Origin: Sindora glabra
Lineage: Eukaryota > Streptophyta > Magnoliopsida > Fabales > Fabaceae
DNA: 64,000 bases
NCBI GenBank assembly: GCA_020226215.1
Contig: CM035227.1
Location: 21,207,866 to 21,271,865 of the forward strand
Direction: 5' to 3'
The notes beneath the pieces were generated by a model, which was given only the letters and a program-made list of their open reading frames with translations, was not told the DNA's origin and made no database searches. The position numbers were made by a program, and so were the translations under genes. Each line of letters begins with the position of its first letter. Position 1 is the stretch's first letter. Below are positions 11,306 to 23,231 of this stretch, in pieces.

Positions 11306-13292
11306 TTACTCTTCTTCAAAGTAAGAAGTTGGTATCTCTGAAGGACAACATAGGACTGCCACAAATTTAAACTGTTTTCGTACAAAGAAACCAAGTTCAC
11401 TCAATTTGCCAACCTCAAAATTTTGCGTAATACTATGAAACTATAAATACACACGAAACAATCACCTTGTGTTGCTTATATTTTTCCCTTATAGCTTGCA
11501 ACGCCCCACCTCTTCGTGCTAAATACAAGTCATGTAGGATAGATACACAATCCTTTAACTCAAATGGTTTATATCCTAAGCATTCTTGCAATGTTGAACT
11601 CTGTAGTATAAACTCAAAATAATTAATGAATGTCCTGAAGCAGAATACTTGGCTTATTCTTTCAAAAGAAAACAAACATTGCAAACCACAATGCTGAATA
11701 CTTACCCAAGGATGCAATTTAGGCCAGATAATAAATCTAGCAAGAAATACAACTGAGGCAGCTACCAAAGAAGGCAAAAACTTTACACAACTGTAATCTA
11801 ACAAACTTAGCTCCGCAAGATAGTAGCTCAGAAACTCAAGCTGCATATTTGGCTTCTGAAAACACACGAAAACACCACTCAGCTGCAGAATGCTACTCAT
11901 GTAACTAAGAAAAACAACGGAATAAATTTTCAACTTACTTTCTGATTTGGAGATCTAATTCCAGAAAATCGTCTGCACCCAAAATTGCACACAATAAGTC
12001 CAACTTCAATTCAACTGAATTAACTTTGTGGGGGAAAAAAAGAACTTCTACGAAACTATATAACCAAGAGCACGTTATCAATATTTACCTTAGAAATGTC
12101 TTCACTGTAGGATTACCCATTTCAAATTTGAGAGACTTGAGTATCTTAGCCTCCATATCTACCACCTTCATAGTTACAAATAATCAAGGAAATTGAAGTA
12201 AGATGAAAATTGACTAAACAAAAACCACTGGAAAGACATGCTATTTTAATAGACAATAGAAACATGAACATTTACCTCTGTCTTTGTGTATGTATTATCA
12301 GTAATGTAGCAAAACTCTTCCAAATGTGGAGGAGTAATTTCTTCATATTTCCTAAATATTAGAAGAAGAAAAAATACAATCAGTATGATTATTCAGGTTA
12401 TTCAAATAATATCTACAGACAAAAACGGCTCTGAAGACTTACGATGCAATGAACATGGATGAAACACCAAGCAACTGAAGCTTTTGCTTTGAGACTGGAT
12501 TAGCAGACAGGAACATATCAATGTAGGAAACAGAGAGGTAAAGAGTGTCCGAAAGAAGCTTGTACTCCTCTGCAACTTCCACTAACCAATCCACTAATAC
12601 TCCCCTCATATTAGAAGTAACATCCTTCTGAACTTTCTCAAGGTAATCAAGCATTGGCCTTCTCTTGGGCTCCATCTGATAAAGAAGCCATAACCAAAAT
12701 CAGCCCAAACCGACGCAGCAAAATAAATTATCAACCCCTTATTTTCGAACCCTTTGAGCTAAACAATAGCCATCTCCCTAATCAAATTGCAGATGCTAAA
12801 GAACTATAATAAGAATTTGAATTATTACCCAATTTCTGAACCAACCAAAACAAAACGTAGACTGATTGACATATATAGTAAAGATTCATTCCCTATATGG
12901 TAAACTATGGACCCTTTTCCACTAAAATAAAAATTAGATCAATAACAAATAATTACCTCCATTTTGCGAAGATAATCGTTGATACCCGAAACATAAGCCT
13001 CACAATTTTGGGGATCATCCAACTTCCTATCTGTGCCACTCTGTGCCTTGACCTTGGCACCATCCAGCTTCGGGTCATCCAACAAGAGGAACCTCTTTGT
13101 TGTCCCTATCTTCATCCCATTGGTCTTCTGACATTTCAATTTCTGCGGCTCCAGACCCAAATTCGAATCCACAGGAGCAATAGCATTTGACAAATTGGGA
13201 AGTTCAGCCAACACCACTCGATTTTTCTTGTGTGATTGATCCAGAGTTAAGCAAGCGGCTTCAGCCCTTCTCTTTGCTGCGCGTGTCTCCAT
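11306..13292 (-). CDS. CYCA3: A3-type cyclin, upstream tandem copy (368 aa)
   Basis: Eight exons on the minus strand: 13292-12957, 12675-12443, 12351-12276, 12165-12089, 11972-11939, 11855-11706, 11600-11466 and 11371-11306, giving 368 residues. Exons 2 to 7 have exactly the same lengths as in the neighbouring cyclin gene, so the two arose by tandem duplication. Residues 25-33 (RVVLAELPN) form a destruction box. The cyclin box carries MRGVLVDWLVEV, so this copy keeps the docking Glu, as well as KLQLLG, SKYEE and ITDNTYT. YIDMFLS replaces the usual YIDRFLS. All donors I could place are GT, including intron 4. The product should be a CDK-activating A3 cyclin. The C-terminus (YFEEE) is shorter than in the other copy. 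About 1.4 kb separates this stop from the other copy's start codon, and both share orientation, so they are separate transcription units. Confidence 0.88.
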
Positions 13293-13650
13293 CTCGTAAA
13301 TCCTGTAAATTGAAGCACAGGAAAAGGAAGATGGGGATAGGCAACGATGACAGAGTTCGCAGATTTAGGGTAGGGAATTGGGATGAGGAGTGAGTATTAT
13401 AACCGATGAATTGCGCCATGTCTAGAGCTTTCAAAAACCTGGCGAAACCAAAATGTTTTCAGGAGTGCCGCTCTCGTGTCTCAAAAAATTTTCGAATTCC
13501 TTTTACTTTGGCGAATTTTTTTGTTTTGTTTGATTTAAAAACAAACTTTCATGTGGCGGGATTTTATTTCCGCTATGGCTCCAGAAGAAATACCGCGTCC
13601 GCGTGGCTCGAAAGATCGCCTTGGGCTCGCTGGCAGCCCGATGCCTATTT
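13293..13650 (-). promoter_or_regulatory. Upstream region of the second cyclin gene, near-consensus E2F motif
   Basis: A comparatively GC-richer flank upstream of the start codon at 13292. It contains TTTGGCGA at 13507-13514, which matches seven of eight positions of the plant E2F consensus WTTSSCSS, about 215 bp from the start codon. A3 cyclins are commonly S-phase regulated, so an E2F link is plausible, but the site is not perfect. I see no clear TATA box. Confidence 0.3.
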
Positions 13651-15399
13651 TTAAATCTTTATATTATATGTTGGTCACGTTATTTTTTACCCATTTATAT
13701 AATTTATCACATATTAAATTTCCATTTTTTGGAGGAAAAAATATTTTTTATTTTTTATCTAAAAGATAAATTATAAAATAAAAAAATATTTTTTTACATT
13801 TATTAATTATCAATGATAAATAATAAATGTAAAATGACCGATTACTTATTTATCCTTTTAATATTAAATTAATTTTTAATAAAAAATTAAATTTGAATCT
13901 TTATTTATAATTAAAATTTATAATTAATTATTTATTTCATTCTCATAAAAAAATTTAAAATTACAATTCTATTTTATTTTTTCTCCTATCCACCTTTAGT
14001 CATTTTAAAACCATCATTTTATTTGAACTGGTAGTTTTCATCTTCATATTTAATATTTATAAGTTCACAATTATCTAATTATTTTATTCTTATAAAAATT
14101 ATTTTATTTTCATAAAAAACTCTTCAAATTATATTTAAGTTCTATTTATTTTCTCTCTTCACTTTTAATCACTTACAAGTAATCATTTTCTCTAAAATAA
14201 AATTTTTTATCTTCATCTTCAATATCTTTAAATATTCTCTCTCGTTACTTTCGGTCTTTTATAATTATTTAATCCAAGATTCTTATCATATAAATTCTTT
14301 TTCATTATTTTATTAGATTTTTGCTTTTCAAGAAAAAAAATTTGTAGTTTAATCTATTCTTATTAGCTTGATATTTTTTATGTGTAAAATTACAAAAAAT
14401 ATATATTTTTATATAATTTATATATTTTATTTTATTAAATAAATTTTTTTGACTACTTCATTTAAGAAAATTATGGAATGAAGGGAACTATCATATAAAT
14501 ATTTGAACTATTAATTATAAAATTTATAAATTTACAATTGATAATATGCATGTTTTATTGCATTAGAGTTATATGAAAATATTGGAATTAACAAATGCAA
14601 TATTTTTTATTTTGAAATTTTCAATTAACAATATAGATGTATAAGTCATTTTTTATTATTTTAAATTCATATAAAAATATTAATATTAATAAATATAATA
14701 TTTTATATTTTAAACTTTGAAAATTATTTTATCTCTATTTTTATCTAATTTTATTTTAAAAAATTATTTTTTATATTTATTTAATTTGATTAGAAATTTT
14801 TTATTTTTAACTTCATTTTATTTTATATCTAATTTAAAATTTGTAAAATTTCATCTATAGTACATTTTCTCTTATTTGATAAAATCATCAACTTTCATCT
14901 ATAATGCATTTTCTCTTATTTGATAAAATCACCTTTTGCTTCTATAAACAAATGAACTATCTCACTTGCACTTATATGTTAAATGACATCTATTACTAAA
15001 TATTTTAATAATTCATCTACATTTGGTAAATTTTTATTATGATAATTATAAATTTATTTTTTATTTCATAATTTAATTATTTTTTATTATTATATTCTTA
15101 CATAATCATATTGTGTCTCTCACCTTTTTTCTCTTATGTCACCTTAATATATTTTTCTTAAATTTCAATTAAAGTTAAATTAATTCTTCTTTTGAAAATT
15201 CATTGCCCACACATATTTATTATTTGTTTACTATTTTATATTTTTTATTATATTATAGGAAATGAACTTTATTATAATGCAATTTTTAGAAACTATTAAA
15301 TATACAAGTTAGTCATTAATGTTTTCAAACTTAAAGTTATTTTTCTCTTTCATGTAAATTAAAAAATATAAAATATTTAATATTAAAATAATGAATTTC
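13651..15399. other. Very AT-rich, no gene recognised
   Basis: Almost entirely A and T, with frames broken by frequent stops and no domain similarity. A short near-repeat reads CTATAGTACATTTTCTCTTA at about 14856 and CTATAATGCATTTTCTCTTA nearby. No transposon ends seen. Confidence 0.5.
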
Positions 15400-16190
15400 A
15401 GTTAACATGTATATCATAATTTATAAATTTTAAATTATTACTTTTAAAAATGTATTTTATATTGTAACAAGATGAATAAAAAATATGTACCATTAAAAAA
15501 ATTTATTCTTATCACAAATCATATTATTAAATATTAATATTAATAATAATTATTATCTTAAAAAATATTTAATTAATATAATATTTAAATTTAAAATTAA
15601 TTTTTGGGTAAAACAAAGTTAAAATGAATTACCTACTTGAATATTAAATAAAATGAGTGAAGAGATGACTTTTTTGCTCCCTTAATTTTTTTTCAAATTT
15701 TTTATTAGATACTTTCTCTTTAAATGTATTAGAATTTGAGAAATATTTTTTTAGAGTTATTGGTTATATATTAATTATTTTTATCTAATTTTTTATAAAA
15801 AATTAATATATAATTATAATATTATACTATTAAAATAAATATTTATTCATAATATCAAATTACTACTTTTAAAAATTTATCTTATGTTATAACAAGACAA
15901 ATGAAAAATATATTATCATTACAAAAAAATTATTATTATAAATTATATTATTAAATATTAATATTAATGATAATAATTATATTAAAAATAATATCTAATT
16001 AATATGATATTAGAATTTAAAATTAATTATTTACTTAAATATTGAGTAAAATTAATGAATAAATAACTTTTTCTTCGAAATTATTAACTATATATTAATT
16101 AAATTTTCATTAATTATTTATATAAATATTAATATATAATTATAATATTATATTATTAAAATAAATATTTATCTATACAAAATATGGATG
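15400..16190. repeat. Diverged AT-rich tandem duplication, unit about 430 bp
   Basis: The stretch from about 15420 (TATTACTTTTAAAAATGTAT, then a TAACAAGA motif and ATTAAATATTAATATTAAT) recurs from about 15850 in the same order with substitutions. The sequence between them (TAATATATAATTATAATATT) also recurs near the right end. Two head-to-tail copies are the simplest reading. Confidence 0.5.
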
Positions 16191-16273
16191 ACAAGCTAGT
16201 ATTTATAGTACAAAATGTAAATAAAAATATATTTTATTTTTGTACATAGGAAATGCTTCTAAGTAGGAATGAG

Positions 16274-16370
16274 GGTAAATTAGGGGGTCGAACGCTCCGA
16301 CTCTACGCTGCCAAACGCAAGCCAAGGGAGGGCCAGGACAACTAGCCCTCGGCAGGCGTAAATAAAAACA
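16274..16370. other. Isolated GC-rich island in AT-rich DNA
   Basis: About 100 bp of much higher GC content than anything within several kb, containing GGGGGTCGAACGCTCCGAC, CGCTGCCAAACGCAAGCC and GCCCTCGGCAGGCG. It does not fold into an evident tRNA cloverleaf and has no open frame. It could be a fragment of a transferred or transposed sequence. Confidence 0.35.
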
Positions 16371-16552
16371 TATATTAGACTATATATATATCATTAACAT
16401 TGTTACAGTATTTCAAGGGATTTCAAACCTGTAATATAATATAATATAAGTTATTAAATAAAATTATTAAAAATTTTGATAATTTTATTCAATAATATAC
16501 AATATATCATGTTACTTTTGGAACCCTTCGAATTACCGTAAAATTTTCCATA

Positions 16553-16990
16553 TATCATCAATCCATCAATCGATTGATACTTTCCATGATTTCCATGATG
16601 CTTGTTGCTTTTTTTCCACGTGGCACTTCCATCTTTTGCCACATTTGAAGTAATGATTTTTTTCTTTTTCCTTTCAACCCAGACTCTTTTTTTTTTCATT
16701 GACAATTTTTTAATCCTTTCTTTTTTATCAAATTTAATTAATGTAAAAAATTATATTATATTTATATTAATATTGATATATTAATATAATATATGTGTAT
16801 ATATCAATTAATCATCAATACTTTCTATAATATTTGGCGCCTTTTGTTTCCACGTAGCACTATCAAAATGTTTTGCCACCTGTCAATCAATGATTTTTCC
16901 TTTTTCAACCCAAAATTCTTTTTTTATTTTTTATTTTTCTCCCATTTCCAATTTTGTAATCATTTATTTTTTTGTCAAATTTAATTTATA
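16553..16990. repeat. Diverged direct duplication of about 245 bp
   Basis: Both copies carry, in order, an ATCAATACTTTC-like start, CCACGTGGCAC (16617) or CCACGTAGCAC (16850), TTTTGCCAC, AATGATTTTT, TTTCAACCCA and a closing TTTATC/TTTGTCAAATTTAATT. The copies have diverged considerably. No gene is present. Confidence 0.55.
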
Positions 16991-19900
16991 GAAAAGTATT
17001 AATTAAAATAATTTATAATGTAGTTTTATTTTATACATTATATTAAGGCAAAATTTTAATGTAAGTGATTTAACAAATTACATATTTTATTTTTTACATC
17101 TTATTGCTTTATGGTTTATGTATTGTTTTTCTTTTTTTATTTCTATTATTACATATATTTTTTTTTCATATTGAGGCATATTTACATCTCATGTAATTTT
17201 TTATTTTTGTTTATTATATTACATATTTTTCTATTTTCTCTTCTTTTTTAAGTTCAAATATGTTATTTTCAACCTAGACAATAATATTATTAAATAATAT
17301 GGATATAATAAAATATATTTTTTGTACTTTTATAAAATATTTAAATAATTAAAATTTTTAATTTAATTTAATTATTTAACTATATATTCTATTAGATTTA
17401 AATTTATCTATTATTATTATAAATTTATTTTATACTATTATCTATTTATCTTGTGCTGTCAAGTTTGTTAAAATATTTTCAATATTGGAAAAAATTATTA
17501 ATTTTTTAATAACATGTTATGTTCAACAATATAAAAATTTTATATTAATAATAAATTAAATTTAAAATCAATTCTATTTTTAATTCTTAGGTTACATTAT
17601 TTTACAAATCACTCATTGTTTATATTTTTTTATTTGCTTTCTTATATATTTTTCTTCCTTTCTTTTCTGTGACTCACTAACTTTGCAAATATTTTTTCAT
17701 TTTTTCCATAATTTTTTGCTTCAATATGTGTAACTTTCTAAAATTATTTGAATAATTTATTTTTAACATTTTACTAAGCATAAAATTTATAAAATTGTTA
17801 ATTCATATGAATGTAGACTTGAAATTCACTGCATAATTATTTCATCTTGTTTATTTATATTGTCCTACTGGGTTTTATATATTTATTTATCTTAACATGT
17901 TTTTTTTGTCGGATTATGGTTTATATTTCAAATCAAGCTTTGATTAAATATTTTATTTAGATGAACTTTGCTTTTTATTACATTAAATATTTTATTCAAT
18001 TTTTTCTTCCTAATCACATAAAATATTTTGATTAAATTGTTGTCCTGCTAATTATATAATATAGAAATATTCATAATTATTACTACTCATTAATTTTGTA
18101 ATTATTTTATTAATTTTAATTTTGCCCATAATATTTTTCACCTACATTAATATAACTCCTTATTTAAAATTACTTGAATAATTTAATTTTTTTTGTAAAT
18201 ATATGTTATTGGTATTTGATTGAGCATTTTAAAATTTCAAATTAACTAAAAAATTCAATTGAGAATGCTAGAGTATATCTTATATCTTATGAAAAATTAA
18301 TTATTCCATTTTTATTTTGATTATATTTTTACCTTTAAATGACGTTAATGCTGTGATTTAATTTAATTTTTGGAGTTTGATTGTAACTTCAATTTATATA
18401 TTAAAATTTAATTCTAAAATTTGTTAAGAGAAACTAAAATAATTGAATTGTTATAAATTAATTATATCTTTAATTTATATATTTATGAAAATGTTATATA
18501 TAGCCTATAAAATATATTAAATAATTTAAATTTTTAATACATAAAACATTAATTAAAATAATTTATTATATGTTTTATTATCTAATAAAATATTTAAAAA
18601 TTAAAAGAAAATTTATTTATTTAAATTTTGACACTATTTTTATCAAAATTTTAATTGTCATGTATAAAATTAAATATAGATTAATTAAGATTTTATTATA
18701 ATTTTATAATTCATATACTATTTTAGTTCTTTTTATCTACTTTAATGCATACTTCTTACACTCATTTTTATTATTTATAGTTGAAATACCTTTGTCAGTG
18801 ATAGTAATAGTAGTAGCAATATCCACACATATATAACACAATAAATTTTTTAGTATGAATTATTTTAAATAAATTGAATATTTAATTTAATCAAATTACT
18901 TATTACGTATTCTATTTTTAAAGGTTACATTACTTAATTTAGAAATACATTATCTTCTTTTCGTTTGTTCCTTCATATTTCTTTTCTTTTCTTTTTAAAG
19001 TTTATATCTAATATTTATGTCTTAAATGCTAATATTACTAAGAAGTATATATGTAGTACAATATATCTTATTCTTGTTTTAAATACGTTTAAAGTTTAAT
19101 TCAATTAAATTAGTTAATTACATATTCTTTTTAAATTTTTATGTTACTTTATAATTCACCTATTATTTTGCTTCTTTTTATTTGTACAATTACATAATTT
19201 TCTTTATTTTTTCATATATATTATTATTATTTATAATTTAAACACTAATATTTTTAATTAATTTAATAGTATAAATATAATGTGATATATTTATTTTGAT
19301 TTTAAAAATATTTTAAATAAATTAAAATTTTAATATATTTTATATCAATTGATTTATATATTTTATTTTTTAATTAATTAAATTATTTAATTATATATAT
19401 TTTAAATATTTCATATATACATCGTAAATAAATAAATGTTAATTATTTAATATTTGTAATTAGTTATTATTTTTTTTCAATTGACCGACAAACAAGGCCC
19501 ATAGATAGAACACGAAAGTAATAGTCTAGATGCTTTTACAAAAGCCCAATAACACGCACACACGTATACATATATATATTCTTTGGCTACAACATGCTTT
19601 ACCGACATTTGGATAATCCTTTTTTTTTTTTAAATTAACGGATTATGTTAGTTCATGACTTTATTTCAGCAAATTTTGCCTTTTTATAATTAGCTAAAAT
19701 TTTAAGTATTTCATATATAGTAAATGAATTATTATTGTTTAATATTTTGAATAATTTACTATACTTTAAAATTATTTTATATCCTTTATTCGGCAAAAAA
19801 AAAATTGCTTTATATCCTTTGCAAATATACGCTGCACGTAAATTTTAATGCCTCTTGAAAAAAGTTACGTGCCATAATAAATAACCGATATTCATATTTT

Positions 19901-21244
19901 ACATATAAACTGTGAACAATTATTATTCAGGACTTCTAGTTTATTATACGACTCTTTTAGTCTTCATATTTTAATTTCATAGAAAATTATTTAGATTATT
20001 TAGACTTTAATAACTATGTATAAATATACTAATAAAGGTTATCAAGTTTGTTGAATTCTATAAATAAATTAGGTTAAGCTTATAATAGAACTGTTACTAG
20101 GAAAATTATCTCATCCTAAAAACAAAGATAAGAAAATTTAAATTTAAATAATTAGAGTAGAACAATTATGCATAAATATGGAAAACTCTCAGATTTTAAA
20201 TAAAAAATAAAAAAATTAGAAGATATCCATTGCATCATAAAAAATTATAGGATAATGTATTGTGAAAAAATATATTATAAAACAAAATGTGTAAATTTTT
20301 CAACCGTAATCTCATAACTTATTAATCATTTTTCTTACATCTCTCTCAACCTCTGTGAAGAACCTTACTTAACAAAAACACTCACAACAAATTTTCTCAT
20401 GCCTCAAACAATACTGCACAAATACAAATATACAATGAGTATTCAATTAAAATCTTGTCAATTTTCAATTGATGTTTAAACGAGCAATATTATATATAAG
20501 GTGAAAAATACAATAATATTGATTCTTACATAAGAAGAAACCAACCTCAATTTTTAATGAGAAATATAATTTATAAAAAATTGATGCAATAATGTTAGCA
20601 TGTCAGTTTTACTTTTGTAAAAAAATTGGTATCTTTTCTTTTAATTTTTAAATTTTTTTTACATTTCAGGTTATTTTTAGTAAAAAATAAATAAAAAATA
20701 TTCACATCATATTTCTTTAAGGTTAACTTTTTGCTTGCCTAATAGAATATTTATAATAAAAATTGAATAAATTCAACATTTCACTAAAAATATATATTTT
20801 GAGTTAAAAATTCTAAATGACCATAATTTCGTATTCAATTGCCTATTTAAGATAATTTTTTTTATTTTACATAACTTTTCAAGATCCATAATTTTTCACG
20901 TTTTCTCCATTTCTCATTATTATTTGACCATTTGTAGACTCTATGAAATATTTTATTAAGTACATAATAAGTATTTAAAAATTAAATATATAACCTCAAA
21001 AGTAATAAAAATAAAGCATAAAAAAATTTTCTAAAAAAAATAGAGAAATAAAAGAAGTGAAGATTGGAAAAATTGAAGCAACAAAAGGTGACTTTTTTAT
21101 TTAAAATTAATGGCCTGGAATATGACATTTACTTCATACTCAATATTAATTAAAAAAGTATTAATAATTTATTTGGTTAAGGACAAAGTAAAATCTACAA
21201 TAAGGATAGACAAAGATAGAAATTGAGTTTGAAAATAAATAAAA
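16991..21244. other. Very AT-rich, no gene recognised
   Basis: More than 4 kb of low-complexity AT-rich DNA with no open frame of note, no RNA gene and no recognisable transposon terminus. A short GC-richer patch sits near 19480-19560. This looks like degenerate repeat DNA. Confidence 0.5.
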
Positions 21245-21264
21245 GAGAGAGAGAGAGAGAGAGA
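21245..21264. repeat. (GA)n microsatellite
   Basis: Ten uninterrupted GA dinucleotides in AT-rich surroundings. Confidence 0.9.
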
Positions 21265-21301
21265 TAATGAAAAAAAAAAAGTAAGACTGCCTTTGTTCAT
21301 A

Positions 21302-22033
21302 GCACTAAAATTTATATGTTAGTTTAGTCACAGTAACCAACATCTATTATTTAAATTTTAGATAGCAATTCACTTGTAGTTCAATGTCAAATATAAAACA
21401 CATTATTTTTTTTTAGAAAAACATCTAAAATTTTCTTATATTTTTAAAAATATCCTTATTTTCATAACTCTAGGTGTTAGTCATTTTTAGAAATCAACAT
21501 CTAAAGTCTCACCAAGAAAAAATACATCAATTTTTTTTTATAAATTGACATTTAAAGTTTTTTTATATTCCTAGTAAGATAACACTTGTCATACCTTTAG
21601 ATGTTGATTTTGTATAAAATTAATATATTAAATTTTTACAGTTTTCAACAGAATGTTTACAATAATTTTAAACAATTGTGAATTTCAAAATGGATGTCTT
21701 AAGTTTTTTTCATTTTTCCTATATTGTTATATCTTTAGACATTAGTTTAATACAAAATTAATGTGTTAACTTTCTACATTTCCTAATTAAATGTTTGTAA
21801 TTCCTTTAGATGATAATTACTTTCAAAACCAATGTCCTAAGTTCCCTTTAAACATTGGTGATTTTGAAAATCAATGCTTAAAATTTTCACATAATGAAAA
21901 TATTAGTTGCTTATAAAAATTGACATATTAAAACTTCTTATAATTTCAAAAATGTCACTATTATATAGCACATGTCAGTCTTGCTTTAAGCTAATATCTA
22001 TGTGGCAATGTCTATTTGCATTTTTGTAATAGT
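21302..22033. mobile_element. Possible non-autonomous CACTA relic
   Basis: Read on the minus strand, the right edge begins CACTATTACAAAAATGC, which fits a CACTA-superfamily terminus. The left edge begins CACTAAAATTTATATG on the plus strand. Between them are repeated subterminal-like motifs (AACATCTAAAG, GATGTTGATTT, ACATTGGTGATTTT and relatives). I could not find matching 3-bp target duplications, and the termini agree only in the first bases, so the left boundary in particular is uncertain. Confidence 0.3.
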
Positions 22034-22558
22034 GAAACTCTTATTCATTATAAACATTTATAGTTTAGAATACTTGTTTGACAAGTAATTACAATTCTAC
22101 TTTAATAAAAAATTAACTTGAATAAAAAGATAACTCGTAGTAAAAAATAATAAGGAGATAATAATACTAAAAAAACCTCCAACAAGGGAGATCATAGTAT
22201 GCAAGAAACCTTTAAAAAATAATAATAATTTGAACAACTCTCATTTGTATTAATGTCAACTTGGTTTTCATTAAGGAGCCATAAAATTTTTAATATGTGT
22301 AAGGCAATATATTAAATTTCTAAATTTCTTATAAAATATATCAAATGGCATTTTATATGAATTCATTAAATTTTAGAATTTAAATCTACTAAAATATAAT
22401 AGGGTTAAATGATGAGACGTACCTCCTTTTTTATAGCAAGTCAATTGTTAAAATTGCAGTATTTATTTGACATTACTCAATATTTATATTACTATATAAA
22501 AAGGACAAGGAAGTTTGGTATCCGCATTTGAAATTCCAAAAAAATTCATATTCACTTA

Positions 22559-23228
22559 GCCATTATTTGGAAAGGGTGTAATTGGGAAGGAGTGCAAAGG
22601 AGGGGGTGTAAATGGAAGGGGAAGCCAAAATTTTAGCTGTTTGAAGAGAGGTGAAATTTAGGAGGGGGTGCAAAGGGAGGTGTAAAAATGAGTGGGGCCC
22701 ACCAAAAATTTTACCTTCCAAAATAGGGGGATTTTAGCTGCCAAGAGCAGCATAATGCTGCATTCCACGAAACTGCCATTGGCAATTTTTTTTTGAAAAG
22801 TTTTTTAAATTTTTTTTCTAATTGAGTTGGTTATTTTTAATCAATAAAATTCTTAAATTAAAAACTAATAAAAAAATTATTACTTTACAAATAAATATCT
22901 TAAGCTTAAAAAATAATAAATCAAATTATTTTTTAATTAATTAGACAATAAAATTAACAAGATTAGGAAAACTAATAATTTTTTTATAATTACGTATTTT
23001 TATTAAATTTTTATATTAAAAAAATCTATTTCATTTGTCATCGAAATAAAAATAAATTATGTAAAATTAATTACTAATTAATATCATCAAATATAAAATA
23101 AATTATATATAATCAATTTTCTCAAAATAAATTATTATCATCAATACTTAGGTGAATTTACACCTTCATTTATTTTCTCCCCCTTTCATTTCCACCCCCT
23201 CCCACTTTCACCTCTCGCCAAACAAACA
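22559..23228. mobile_element. PIF/Harbinger-type (Tourist-like) MITE, 670 bp
   Basis: Flanked by TTA at 22556-22558 and 23229-23231, the target duplication typical of PIF/Harbinger insertions. The left end reads GCCATTATTTGGAAAGGGTG and the right end, on the minus strand, TGTTTGTTTGGCGAGAGG. Both are followed by G-rich subterminal runs (GGAGGGGGTG and relatives). The centre is AT-rich and non-coding. The left end closely matches the left end of the 6.6-kb PIF element at 34836 (TTTGG, then GGGTGTAATT), so the MITE probably belongs to a related family that could have been mobilised by a similar transposase. Confidence 0.75.
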
Positions 23229-23231
23229 TTA

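Noticed and set aside
16190..16215. GATGACAAGCTAG followed by T as a Helitron 3' end
   Set aside because: The CTAG-T end is present, but there is no GC-rich hairpin just upstream, so the match is too weak.
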